From: Lentzea sp. NEAU-D7
GTDB lineage: Bacteria > Actinomycetota > Actinomycetes > Mycobacteriales > Pseudonocardiaceae
Assembly (NCBI RefSeq): GCF_026242055.1
Contig: NZ_JAPJDL010000007.1
Span: 253,693 to 317,692 of the forward strand
Length of the DNA stretch: 64,000 nt
Reading direction: 5' to 3'
Shown here piece by piece: positions 51,501 to 59,742 of this stretch. Below the pieces are notes generated by a model. The model was not told where the DNA came from. It saw only the letters and a list, made by a program, of their open reading frames with translations, and did no database searches. Position 1 is the first letter of the stretch; every line of letters starts with the position of its first letter. Position numbers and translations under genes: made by a program.

Positions 51501-53962
51501 ATCCGGCCTCGACCCACGCCCGCTACCGGATCGGCCTCGACTACCTAACGTTCCTGCCCATCAACAACGTCACGACGGCCAGTTTCAGTGACGCCATGAA
51601 CAACAGGGGCATCGGCAACGACGCCGGTCCGACCGCGGCACTGGACTACGTCAACTCCGGTCTGTCCACCGAGGCCATGGCCGCCGCCGGCCTCGCTCCC
51701 GGATCGGTCCTGTCCGTCAACGGCGCCACGTTCACGATGCCCGCGCGCAACCCGGCCACCGGCAACGACAACGTCGTGGCGATCGGCCAGACCATCCCCT
51801 TCCCCGCCGCTCAGCAGGTGAAGGCGAACTCAGTGGGGTTGCTGGTGCTCAGCACGGCCGGTGAGACCGCGGCGCGCAACGCCACGATCACCTACACCGA
51901 CGGCACCACCTCGGACCCGACGATGCCGAAGATCGGGGACTGGACCGCCGCGCCACTGCACACGGACGAGATCGTGCTGCCCTACTGGAAGGTCCTCAGC
52001 ACCGTCGACCGCACCCGCCGGCCCGTGATCCGGCCGGTGTTCCTGCCCACCGACCCGAACAAGACGCTGAAGTCGATCACCCTGCCGAACTCCGGCGCGG
52101 CACTGGCACCCGGCGTCATCTCGACCGCGCTGCACGTGCTGGCAATGGCGCCCAGGCCGGTGGACGCCGGCTGGGTCGGCACCTGGGCGGCCCCGGCCGA
52201 CGGGGCTGTGGTGCCGCCGGACGGTCACTGGTTCACCGAGCGGACACTGCGGACGGTGCTGAAGCCGACCGTGCGGGGCTCGCAGGTGCGGGTCAAGTTC
52301 TCCAACGTGGGCAACGACTCCCCGCTCCAGATCGGCGCGGCCTCGGTGGCCGCGCAGTCGGGCACGGAGGCCGCGACCGCCGCGGTGCCGTCCGCGTTGA
52401 AGTTCTCCGGCAACGCCTCGGTCACCCTGAACGCGGGCGCCGAGATCTACAGCGACCCGATCGCGATGCCCGGCGGCGACGGCAACCTCGTCGTCAGCAC
52501 CTACATCCCCACCGGCACCACGCTCGCGCCGGTGCACGGAGGTGCCTCTGCGCCGACGTTCCTGTCCTGGAACAACAACGTCGCCGACACGACCGGCACA
52601 CCGTTCACCACGACGCTGAACGGAAGCTACTTCGTCTCCGCGGTGGACGTGTCCACCGCGGACGCAGCCGCCGGCACAGTGGTGGTGCTGGGTGACTCGC
52701 TGTCCGCGACCGCGCCTCCCGGCACGGTCCAGCGCGACACCTGGGTCGACCACCTCCCCGGCAAGCTGGGCTCGGTCGGGCAAGTGCTGCCCGGCGGCCT
52801 GGTCAACGCGAGCCGCGCGGGTGTGCCGGACGTCGGCAGGTGGAAGCTGAACGACGGTAGCGGCACCGTGGCACGCGACTCCGCCGGCACCGCTCCAGCC
52901 ACGGCGACCGGCAACGTCGCGTTCTCACCGGACCACAACGGCAGTGTGCTGCTCAGCGGCAGCGGCGCGGCGCTCGCCACCGGCGGCAAGGTGGTCGACA
53001 CCACAAGGAACTTCAGCGTGTCCGCCTGGGTGAAGACCCGGTCGCTGACCACCGCGCAGACAGCGGTGAGCCAGGAAGGCGCCAACGCCGACGGGTTCGC
53101 CCTGCACTACTCGCCGGCGACGCGGCGCTGGATGTTCACGTTGCGCGGCTCGGACAGCGCGACGAGTCCGTGGGTGCGGGACATGCCCTCGTGGGACGAG
53201 GCGACAACGGACTGGACGCACCTCACCGGCACCTTCGACGCGGAGACGCGCACGGCCAAGCTGTACGTCAACGGCAAGTTGCAGGGCGCGATCTACGACG
53301 TGGTCCCCTTCGCGGCCACCGGGAAGTTCGTGATCGGCCGCTCGCTGTCCGGCGCGTCCAACTACGTGAACTGGTTCAACGGCAACGTCTCCGACGTGCG
53401 GGCGCACCAGCGGGCACTGACGGCCAATGACGCTCTCCTGAGCTACCAGCAGCCCGACTTCGCATCTTTCCCCAACACCGGTGTGCTGCTCGGACCCGAC
53501 TACAAGACCGAGATCGAGCGGTCCGTGCTCAGCTCGGCCAACGCCCGGACGGCACTGGTCGCACTGGGCAGCGCGGAAATCCTGCGCGGCGTGCCCGCCG
53601 ACCAGGTCCGTGCCTCGCTCACGGATCTGATCAACAGCCGCACCGGCCTGAAGAAGCAGCTCAGGCAGGACGGCACGGCGCTGCACGTGGTGCTCACGAC
53701 GATCCCGCCGCTCGGCCTCGCGGCCGGCGACCCGCGGGAAGTGCAGCGGCAACAGCTCAACGCGGACATGCTGACGAACTACCGGAACTACGACGCGGAC
53801 CACATCGTCGACTTCGACGCGGCGGTGCGCGACTCCGGGGACGCGAGCAAGGTGGCGGCGCAGTACCTCACCAACGGGGTGCCCAACGACGCCTACCACG
53901 GACGGCTGGCCGAGTACCTGGCTGAGGCGGTGAACGACTTCCCTCCGAGGGCAGAACTCTGA
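48545..53962 (+). CDS. Large secreted SGNH hydrolase with nested LamG domain
   Basis: The protein is 1,805 aa with a signal peptide (about 1-36, ending PVMAAPGP). The N-terminal third is a DNRLRE/Rhs-companion-type region (DGTTTLSVHNQPVRVKRDGKW, read as two parts). Two or three carbohydrate-binding-like beta domains follow in the middle. An SGNH esterase begins with GDSLSA at 1383. A LamG/concanavalin-like domain (about 1425-1590, VGRWKLNDGSGTVARDSAG) is inserted after the first block, and the esterase ends with PNDAYHGRL at about 1782, which holds the catalytic Asp/His. It is likely a surface polysaccharide esterase. It is divergent from the Rhs gene. Confidence 0.75.
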   Translation: MRPRSLSARGSRARLAVAVLAAAATALSLTQPVMAAPGPAAPQPAAASPTESNAATEARRTGEPVEIPEKTTENSVVRANPDGTTTLSVHNQPVRVKRDGKWIATDNSLVRHADGRIAPKASTSDLMFSGGGDGPLATLKDGDKSVSLNWDKPLPEPVIDGDSATYPGVLPGVDLKVKANNLGYSHVLVVHNAEAAANPELTRIKYRLSGNGVQLSESDDVLKASDSKGNVAFGGSSPIMWDSSKAGKPGSVQGIDPSNGKISKLDVTAKPAGDGATEVEIKPAPGALTGPDVRYPVYIDPPLSKNRTNWITVTSAGWQTWNTGDWAKVGYCDRYRDSNCGSTSFKARSYFDFPVSELNHRFGYEATIFDAGFWVTQAHTAMGCTSEPTVAMIGSGINSGTRWPGPASTTDIDTKWSNAGDQCGGAREVEFEVEGVARDAARWDYQWLNLGLRAPGNEDTMDHWKRFGNNPRLDIKFSFRPQNPKPYSVSNSVICDGSIFTPDSKPTVSSTMEDSNNPPLNLHLFHEIINADGTTVAKTGVPPEISSGSVGSFTSDNTLIDGLYKYKSAGRNIYPGNAGYYLWSDESPHTHFYIRGTPITQVPTIKSDDYVGSYWSRPQNQPGKFTFNSNGAKYISGFTYTFAGAGTETLPSTTDCDYNRTFDNGGWVSTTNGSASITVPSNLAPGRHTLHVRSFDQAHKLSPESQAFEFYVSPSFVTPAPTAKYEFENTPDVYSPESQGMEFNFVPDAAASGGKYLSMQSTTDGAWVTFEFRVPANGDYDITAGLMNSTTAWPDQLTFALNGAPVSKPFVSNSATPRYDKLKLAGVQLAAGWHRLKVTMNKKPGSTATTFKTGFDFLELSPTVKLDAEAMPVVATDKTLDHMPDCCGPAWNSGAQRRFDNDELGKSFTLEFSTPIEADYSVGLGMTAAFHYGNFSVKIDDRPIGRTDTTPVNGYDPAAVAKFVPLNGVHLTAGKHKITFTAVGTDPASTHARYRIGLDYLTFLPINNVTTASFSDAMNNRGIGNDAGPTAALDYVNSGLSTEAMAAAGLAPGSVLSVNGATFTMPARNPATGNDNVVAIGQTIPFPAAQQVKANSVGLLVLSTAGETAARNATITYTDGTTSDPTMPKIGDWTAAPLHTDEIVLPYWKVLSTVDRTRRPVIRPVFLPTDPNKTLKSITLPNSGAALAPGVISTALHVLAMAPRPVDAGWVGTWAAPADGAVVPPDGHWFTERTLRTVLKPTVRGSQVRVKFSNVGNDSPLQIGAASVAAQSGTEAATAAVPSALKFSGNASVTLNAGAEIYSDPIAMPGGDGNLVVSTYIPTGTTLAPVHGGASAPTFLSWNNNVADTTGTPFTTTLNGSYFVSAVDVSTADAAAGTVVVLGDSLSATAPPGTVQRDTWVDHLPGKLGSVGQVLPGGLVNASRAGVPDVGRWKLNDGSGTVARDSAGTAPATATGNVAFSPDHNGSVLLSGSGAALATGGKVVDTTRNFSVSAWVKTRSLTTAQTAVSQEGANADGFALHYSPATRRWMFTLRGSDSATSPWVRDMPSWDEATTDWTHLTGTFDAETRTAKLYVNGKLQGAIYDVVPFAATGKFVIGRSLSGASNYVNWFNGNVSDVRAHQRALTANDALLSYQQPDFASFPNTGVLLGPDYKTEIERSVLSSANARTALVALGSAEILRGVPADQVRASLTDLINSRTGLKKQLRQDGTALHVVLTTIPPLGLAAGDPREVQRQQLNADMLTNYRNYDADHIVDFDAAVRDSGDASKVAAQYLTNGVPNDAYHGRLAEYLAEAVNDFPPRAEL

Positions 53963-53973
53963 GCTGACAAGAG

Positions 53974-54009
53974 AAACGGGCGGGCAGCTGCGGCTGTCCG
54001 CCCGTTTTT
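53974..54009 (+). terminator. Intrinsic terminator after the SGNH gene
   Basis: A stem of about 14 bp, with one G-T pair, encloses a short TGCG loop and is followed by five T. It begins 12 bp after the stop codon. Confidence 0.88.
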
Positions 54010-54078
54010 CGTGAGCTGACTCATGGTGTTCTCCTGCCCGCACGACGGGTACCCACCCTCGTTGAGGGAGGAGGCACA

Positions 54079-55161
54079 GTGCTTTTCGTCGTCATGGGCT
54101 GCTCAGTGGCCTTCGCACTGCTCGCGGTGGAGGTGATCCACCGGCTGGTCCGCCGCTTCACCCACAGCGGCAGGATGTACCGGCCAGGTCAGGTGTTCGG
54201 CGCGTTGCTGGCCGCTCAGATAAGCCTCAGCGCGTACCCGATCGACGCCCCGGTCACGTTGCACGCGCTGGGGATCGCGTTGATCCTGGCTGGAGCGTGG
54301 TTGCTGGCCGCGCTGATCAGCACCCTTGTGGACATTTCGCTGTCGCGCATTCGCACTGACGTCACGGACAACCGGCACGCGCGGCGGGTGCACACGCAGG
54401 TCACGCTGGTGCGGCGGCTGGTCCTGGTGGTCATCGGCGTGCTGGCGGTCGGGGCGATCCTGATGACGTTCCCCGGGGCACGGGCTGTCGGGTCCACCGT
54501 GCTGGCGTCTGCCGCGGTCATCGGTGCGGTGGCGGCGTTCTCCGCGCAGTCGTTGCTGGGCAACCTGATCTCGGGGCTGCAGATCGCGTTCAGCGACGCG
54601 GTGCGGCTCGACGACGTCGTGGTGGTCGAGGGCGAGTGGGGGCGCGTCGAGGACGTCACGCTGACGTACGTGGTGCTGCACCTGTGGGACGACCGGCGGA
54701 TGGTGTTGCCGACGTCGTACTTCCTCAAGACGCCCTTCGAGAACTGGACGCGCACGCAGTCGGCGTTGCTCGGGACCGTGGAGCTCGATCTGGACTGGAC
54801 GGTGCCGGTCGAGGCGATGCGGCAGGAGATGCGGTCCATGCTGGAGGGCAGCGATCTGTGGGACGGACGCGTGTCGGTCTTGCAGGTCACGCAGGCCACG
54901 CAGGGGTTCGTGCGGTTGCGTGCGCTGGTGAGCGCCGCTGACGCCGGCAAGCTCTGGGACCTGCGGTGCCTGACGCGCGAGCACCTTGTCGACTGGGTGC
55001 AGCGCAACCACGGTGGCGCGTTGCCGCAGGTGAGGACGAAGACCGTGACCGGGGTCAAGAAGGCCCAGCCGGCCGGCGACCAGCACACGGATGCTCGGGT
55101 GTTCGGCGAGAGCCTGGACGGTGCCCTGCGGGAGCAAGCGTTTGCGGGCCCCAAGCAGTAG
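54079..55161 (+). CDS. MscS-family mechanosensitive channel
   Basis: The 360-aa protein has four membrane helices (about 1-18, 38-55, 62-85 and 108-128), then the pore helix and MscS beta domain (GAVAAFSAQSLLGNLISG, then FSDAVRLDDVVVVEGEWGRVEDVTL). PTSYFLKTPFENWTR is typical. It releases solutes when the membrane is stretched. GTG 54079 follows GGGAGGAGG. It has the extra N-terminal helices of larger actinobacterial MscS proteins. Confidence 0.92.
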   Translation: MLFVVMGCSVAFALLAVEVIHRLVRRFTHSGRMYRPGQVFGALLAAQISLSAYPIDAPVTLHALGIALILAGAWLLAALISTLVDISLSRIRTDVTDNRHARRVHTQVTLVRRLVLVVIGVLAVGAILMTFPGARAVGSTVLASAAVIGAVAAFSAQSLLGNLISGLQIAFSDAVRLDDVVVVEGEWGRVEDVTLTYVVLHLWDDRRMVLPTSYFLKTPFENWTRTQSALLGTVELDLDWTVPVEAMRQEMRSMLEGSDLWDGRVSVLQVTQATQGFVRLRALVSAADAGKLWDLRCLTREHLVDWVQRNHGGALPQVRTKTVTGVKKAQPAGDQHTDARVFGESLDGALREQAFAGPKQ

Positions 55162-55251
55162 CCGAATCCTCGAAGGCGCAGGTCAGGCGGCATCTCGAAC
55201 TCCTGGCGCCGATCGTGCAACCGCCCCCGGAGCGCGTTCCGTCCTAGACGC

Positions 55252-55623
55252 ATGAGAAGACCGCTCGCCGTCGCGTTCTGCGCGCTGGCTCTCGGCAGTT
55301 GTGGTACGAACGGGTCTCCAGCCGTGCCCTTGGCGGAGGTGCCGACCGTGTCCTCAGCAAAACCGGACAAGCTCCGGGTCGAGCAGGCGAAACGCGACGG
55401 CCACCTCACAGTGCCACTGATGATCTCCGTGCAGCCGGGACGCGACGAGGAGGTCGAGCAGGCACTGGAGAGGCTGGGCGCGACCGTCGAGTCGCGGGAT
55501 CCCAGAATCGGCTACCTGCGCGCCGAGATGCCGGTCGACAAGGTGGAAGACGCGTATCTGATCAAAGGCGTGTCCAAGGTGGACTTGGACGAGCCGCTCG
55601 GCAACAAGCTGCCCGAACCGTAG
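55252..55623 (+). CDS. Lipoprotein homologous to a subtilase propeptide
   Basis: The 123-aa protein has a lipoprotein signal with lipobox LGSC (Cys17). After a short linker, residues about 38-120 line up with the propeptide of the convergent subtilase: AKRDGHLTVPLMISVQ against AREGKPTVDLLVAAED, LERLGATVE against LKALGATVQ, GYLRAEMP against DYVKVTIP, and GVSKVDLDEPL against SVSTVDVDGLI. Propeptides of this type act as folding chaperones and inhibitors. A membrane-anchored free copy could inhibit or help fold the protease at the cell surface. No close RBS is apparent, though the ATG is clear. Confidence 0.8.
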   Translation: MRRPLAVAFCALALGSCGTNGSPAVPLAEVPTVSSAKPDKLRVEQAKRDGHLTVPLMISVQPGRDEEVEQALERLGATVESRDPRIGYLRAEMPVDKVEDAYLIKGVSKVDLDEPLGNKLPEP

Positions 55624-55658
55624 AAAGCCCCAGAATCTCGTGGATCCTGGGGCTTTCT
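55622..55658. terminator. Bidirectional terminator between lipoprotein and subtilase
   Basis: A perfect 12-bp stem (55622-55633 with 55647-55658) encloses 13 nt. AAAG/CTTT at its base supplies T-rich ends on both strands. It overlaps the lipoprotein stop and ends 17 bp before the subtilase stop. Confidence 0.75.
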
Positions 55659-55674
55659 GCGTACTACCGGGCTG

Positions 55675-58600
55675 CTAGCTGACCGACTGGATGATCACGG
55701 CACCGCCACCGACGACGGTGTTCTCCGCGGTGCGCACCTCGAGCTCACCGCGCAGCACGCGACCGGCTGCAGGCTGGCCCAGCGGCGTGATGACGCCCGT
55801 GGCGTTCCACGACGCTCCGGCGGCGCGGTCGGCGTTGCTGTCCGTGACGGACAGCGTGCCGAGACCGGCCGAGGTGAAGACGTCGAAGTAGTCGAACGCC
55901 GTGGTGCCCGCGGGCACCGCGTAACCGTCGACCACGGCGACCCAGTTGCCCGCGGCCGGGTTGGTGACGGTCACCGACTCCTCGGAGTCGGCGTCCGCCG
56001 CCTGACCGGCGAGCACGCAGCTGCCCGACGTGCAGTTGTACACGGACAGGTCGAGGTCAGCGCCCTGGTCGGCGGGGTTGCCGATCGTGACGGTGAGCTT
56101 CGACGCGCCGGCCGAGACCACGATCGGGTACTGCTGGGACTCCAGGTTCGCGATCGTCGGGCGTGCCGTCTTGGCACTGCCGACGGCGCCCGCCGCGAGC
56201 CGGCCGTTGAAGCTGGCCTGCGTGTTCGTGACGGTGTAGGAGCGCTCGATCGGGGTGCCCACGGTGCCGGACGCGATGACGTCCGGGTTCGGGCTGATCG
56301 ACGTGCCGAGCACGGACGCGGTCACCGAGTACGGCGCCACGTCGGCGTCGGAGGTGCGACGCGCCTCGATCACGATCTCCCACACACCGGCCATCGGGCT
56401 GGCCACCGTGCGGCTGGTCGGCGTGCCACCGGCACAACCGGCACCCGCGTCGGGGTTGTAGCAGCTCGTCGACGTGTTGCTGTCGAAGCCGACGCCCTGC
56501 GGGGTGTAGCGCAGGAAGCGGACCTGGCCCTTGCCGGCCTCGGCGCCACCGGCGTTCATGTCGACCTTCAGCGCGGTCGTGCCCTTGGGCACGTTCACGA
56601 AGAGGCTGGTCGACTGGTTGCGCGCGATCGTGCCGGACTTGGTGACCGAGAACTTGTTGGCGGCGTTGAAGTTCTCCGCCGCGAACACGGTGTTCAGGGT
56701 CTGGGCGTCGACGCCGGGGGTCTCCGGGTTGTCGAGCTGCAGGACGGCGCTGTGCACGCCCGCGGTCTTGGCCTTGACCTTGACGGCGAACTGGACCGGC
56801 TTGTTCAGCGGCAGGTCGACCTTCTTCGGCGCCGTGAACGTGCCGTCGTTGCCCTTCCAGGAAACGTTGTACGTCTCGTCGTCGTGGCCCGTGGTGCGGG
56901 TCAGCGTGTAGGTGCGGGTGTACTCCTGGCCCGCGGTCACGCCCTCACGGTCGTGGATGCCGACACCGACGTTCGGGGTGGCCAGCAGTCCGCCGAGGAC
57001 CGTGTTGACCGCGACGGACGTGGTGACCTGGTCCGGCACGGAGTGCTTGTCCAGCAGCGTCCACGCGGCGTTGGTGTTGAAGAGGCCCGCGCCCTGCTCG
57101 TAGGCACCGAGGGTGCTCACGTAGCTCGCGCTGCGCTGGATCGCGTAGCGCAGCTCGGCGCTGGTGGGCTTCTGGCCGTTGTGCGTGGCCTTGAACGCGC
57201 TCACGAGCAGCGCGGCGGCACCGGTCGCCTGCGGGGCGGCCATCGAGGTGCCGTTGAACTGCGAGTAGCCGGGCGGGAGGGCGTAGGTGCCCGCCACCGG
57301 GCCGCCGGCCTGCCAGCGCGGCGTGGTGGAGATCGCCGAGCCGGGCGCGACGATGTTCGGCTTGAAGCCGCCGTCCTCACGCGGGCCGCGCGACGAGAAG
57401 CCGTGCAGGTTCTGCTTCTGCTCGGTCTTCGAGCCGTAGTTGGAGAGCCAGGTCTCCTTGGTGATGTAGGAGCCGACGCTCACCGCGTCCGTGGCGACCG
57501 ACGGGTCACCGACGGTGTTGGCGCCCGCGCCCGAGTTGCCCGCCGAGATGAAGAGCTGGACGTTGTACTCGTTGATCGTGCGGTTGTAGAGCTCCGCACG
57601 GGCGTTGTTGCCGTCGTTGAGGGCCGGGAGGCCACCGATGGAGATGTTCACGACGTCGGCGCCGTTGCGCGCGGCGTAGAGGACACCGTCGATGAGACCG
57701 GAGCTCGTGCAGGACGGCGTGGTGAGGCAGGCCTTGATGGCCATCAGCTTCGCGCCGGGCGCGGCGCCTGCCATCTTGCCGTCGAACAGCTTGTGGGCGG
57801 CGGTGATGCCGGCGACGTGGGTTCCGTGCGCGGCCGAGATGCCCAGGTTGACGAACGGGGTGCCCGCGTTGTCGTAGACCGAGCGGTCGGTCTGCACGAC
57901 GAACGCGATGCGGTCGACGACGGCGGTCGCGGGGTTGTCGGTACCGAAGAAACCGACGTCCTGCTTGACCTTGTAGTCGATCATGCGCTTGTTGTTGGTG
58001 AAGTCGCCGTCACCGTCGGTGTCGACGAAGACTTCCTTCGTCGTGATGTCCTGGATGACACCGAAGGCGTCCGTGCGGTCGCCGTCGCGGTTGATGTCAC
58101 CGCCGGTCTCGCTGTTGGCGAGGTTCAGGTCGCCCGCGGTCTCGTTGAAGAGGCCGAACGAGTAGGGACCACCGGTCGCCGGCGCGGTCCACTCGCGACC
58201 GCCCTCGGTGAACTTGCCGACGCGGCCGGTCTTGGTCATCGAGACCCAGGTGCCGTCGCCGGAGTTCGTGGCGTTCGCGTTGTACCAGTCGATGATCTTG
58301 CGCTCACCGGTGCTGGTCGTCTGCAGGGCGGGCGTGTCCAGGTCGATGCCGGAGTCGATCACGGCGATCGTGGTGCCGCGGCCGTCCCACTTCGGGTGCG
58401 CCAGAGCGAACTGCGCCGCCTGCGTGTCCTGCGTCGGCATGTACGGGTTGGTGCGCGGCGTCTTCGAGTCCGGCGCCTTCTGCGGAGCGGGCTGCTCCAT
58501 GCCCTCGGGGCGCGGGTTGTCGAGGGCGATGAGGCCGTCGACGTCCACGGTGCTGACCGAGGCCAGCTTCGCGGCCTTGGCCGCGTTCTCCCGCGGGATG

Positions 58601-58905
58601 GTCACCTTGACGTAGTCGACGTCCTTCTCGGTCTTCTGGACCGTGGCGCCGAGCGCCTTGAGGTCGTTGACCGCGGCGTCGGTCTTGCCGTCCTCGGCGG
58701 CGACCAGCAGGTCGACGGTCGGCTTGCCTTCGCGAGCCGCCTGGTCGACGAGTGCCCGGTCCTGCTTGTCCAGCTGCTTGTCAGCGGCCGGCTGCTGCTG
58801 CGGTGCGTTCTGCGCGATGGCAGGGGTGGCGGCGAAGCCGAACCCGGTAGTGCCCAGCACCGCGGTCAGCAAGACCGTGCCGGTGCGGCGTCTCCAGTTC
58901 TTCAC
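55675..58905 (-). CDS. Secreted S8 subtilisin-like serine protease
   Basis: The 1,076-aa protein has a signal peptide (about 1-31), a propeptide (about 45-135) and a subtilase catalytic domain with Asp at about 183 (IAVIDSGID), His at about 360 (HGTHVAGI) and Ser at about 554 (GTSMAAPQ). The gap between Asp and His is large, so an insert sits in the domain. C-terminal beta domains include a PPC-like region (VTNPAAGNWVAVVDGY). GTG 58905 fits the signal peptide; a TTG 22 codons earlier is less likely. The 254 bp upstream (58906-59159) hold no recognised feature. Its propeptide has a homologue encoded convergently at 55252. Confidence 0.92.
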   Translation of the reverse strand: MKNWRRRTGTVLLTAVLGTTGFGFAATPAIAQNAPQQQPAADKQLDKQDRALVDQAAREGKPTVDLLVAAEDGKTDAAVNDLKALGATVQKTEKDVDYVKVTIPRENAAKAAKLASVSTVDVDGLIALDNPRPEGMEQPAPQKAPDSKTPRTNPYMPTQDTQAAQFALAHPKWDGRGTTIAVIDSGIDLDTPALQTTSTGERKIIDWYNANATNSGDGTWVSMTKTGRVGKFTEGGREWTAPATGGPYSFGLFNETAGDLNLANSETGGDINRDGDRTDAFGVIQDITTKEVFVDTDGDGDFTNNKRMIDYKVKQDVGFFGTDNPATAVVDRIAFVVQTDRSVYDNAGTPFVNLGISAAHGTHVAGITAAHKLFDGKMAGAAPGAKLMAIKACLTTPSCTSSGLIDGVLYAARNGADVVNISIGGLPALNDGNNARAELYNRTINEYNVQLFISAGNSGAGANTVGDPSVATDAVSVGSYITKETWLSNYGSKTEQKQNLHGFSSRGPREDGGFKPNIVAPGSAISTTPRWQAGGPVAGTYALPPGYSQFNGTSMAAPQATGAAALLVSAFKATHNGQKPTSAELRYAIQRSASYVSTLGAYEQGAGLFNTNAAWTLLDKHSVPDQVTTSVAVNTVLGGLLATPNVGVGIHDREGVTAGQEYTRTYTLTRTTGHDDETYNVSWKGNDGTFTAPKKVDLPLNKPVQFAVKVKAKTAGVHSAVLQLDNPETPGVDAQTLNTVFAAENFNAANKFSVTKSGTIARNQSTSLFVNVPKGTTALKVDMNAGGAEAGKGQVRFLRYTPQGVGFDSNTSTSCYNPDAGAGCAGGTPTSRTVASPMAGVWEIVIEARRTSDADVAPYSVTASVLGTSISPNPDVIASGTVGTPIERSYTVTNTQASFNGRLAAGAVGSAKTARPTIANLESQQYPIVVSAGASKLTVTIGNPADQGADLDLSVYNCTSGSCVLAGQAADADSEESVTVTNPAAGNWVAVVDGYAVPAGTTAFDYFDVFTSAGLGTLSVTDSNADRAAGASWNATGVITPLGQPAAGRVLRGELEVRTAENTVVGGGAVIIQSVS

Positions 58906-59159
58906 GGCGCATGTGCCCTTCGTGGGGTAAAGAGTGCTCCGAAGCACATCTCTTCGCCTCGCGAGGGGCAATCGTCGGACCGGACTAATTCACGGATCCA
59001 CATTGGACTGTTCAGCGGCTTGAAAGGGCGCGCTTTTAGTGCTGCGCGTTTCTCTTTCCCCGTGGAACGAGCAACCGGCCTCCAGTCAAGAGCTGATGGA
59101 GGGGAATGTCAAGGCTGTGTCAACGGTGAACGGCGTTGGCGTGTAACAGGATCCCGGTA

Positions 59160-59699
59160 TCAGGCGATGGACTGATCGCTATTTCCGCCCATTAGCTCAC
59201 GCAATCTCGCCCGCAGGCGGCCGACGATCCCCTGCGGGGTGGCGAGCACTTTAGGCTGCGCTCCGCACGACGGACAGCCTGCGCGATGTGCGTCGAGGGC
59301 GCGCTGCAGTTCCGTCACGTACTTCGCGGTCCGTTCGGGCACCGAGTCCTTTTTGACCGAAAGCAGGCTCAGCTCGGTCAGCGCGTGCCGGCCCCGGTGA
59401 AGTCGCGCCGTGGGCGCGATGGTGTGGAAGAAGATCAGGTTCCTCTTGCGCGCGGGTTCGACCACCTCGACGTCGCACCACTCGACGGTGACCTGCCGGT
59501 CGAGGCCGTTCGACGTGATGCCCTCGCTCGTGACCTTGGTGCCCATCTTGAAGGTCCGCCACGCCACAGTGCCGCCCATGAGGAACCACAGGCCGCCGAA
59601 GACGTAGCCGTACCAGGGGCCGCCCGTGGCCGCGAGCGGACCGATCGCGGCCACGGCCGCGCCGAGGCCGAACAGGACCCATCTCCACCTGGTGTGCAT
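59160..59699 (-). CDS. Small membrane protein, PH-like
   Basis: The 179-aa protein has two membrane helices at the N-terminus (about 6-24 and 30-47), then a bacterial PH-like domain (GTKVTSEGITSNGLDRQVTV, then WCDVEVVEPARKR) and a CPSCGA motif near the C-terminus that might bind zinc. Function is unknown. ATG 59699 is divergent from the STAND ATPase gene 43 bp away. Confidence 0.65.
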   Translation of the reverse strand: MHTRWRWVLFGLGAAVAAIGPLAATGGPWYGYVFGGLWFLMGGTVAWRTFKMGTKVTSEGITSNGLDRQVTVEWCDVEVVEPARKRNLIFFHTIAPTARLHRGRHALTELSLLSVKKDSVPERTAKYVTELQRALDAHRAGCPSCGAQPKVLATPQGIVGRLRARLRELMGGNSDQSIA

Positions 59700-59742
59700 G
59701 TCTCCATCCTGTTTACCCGATCGCCGGGCTTAGCATCGTTCG

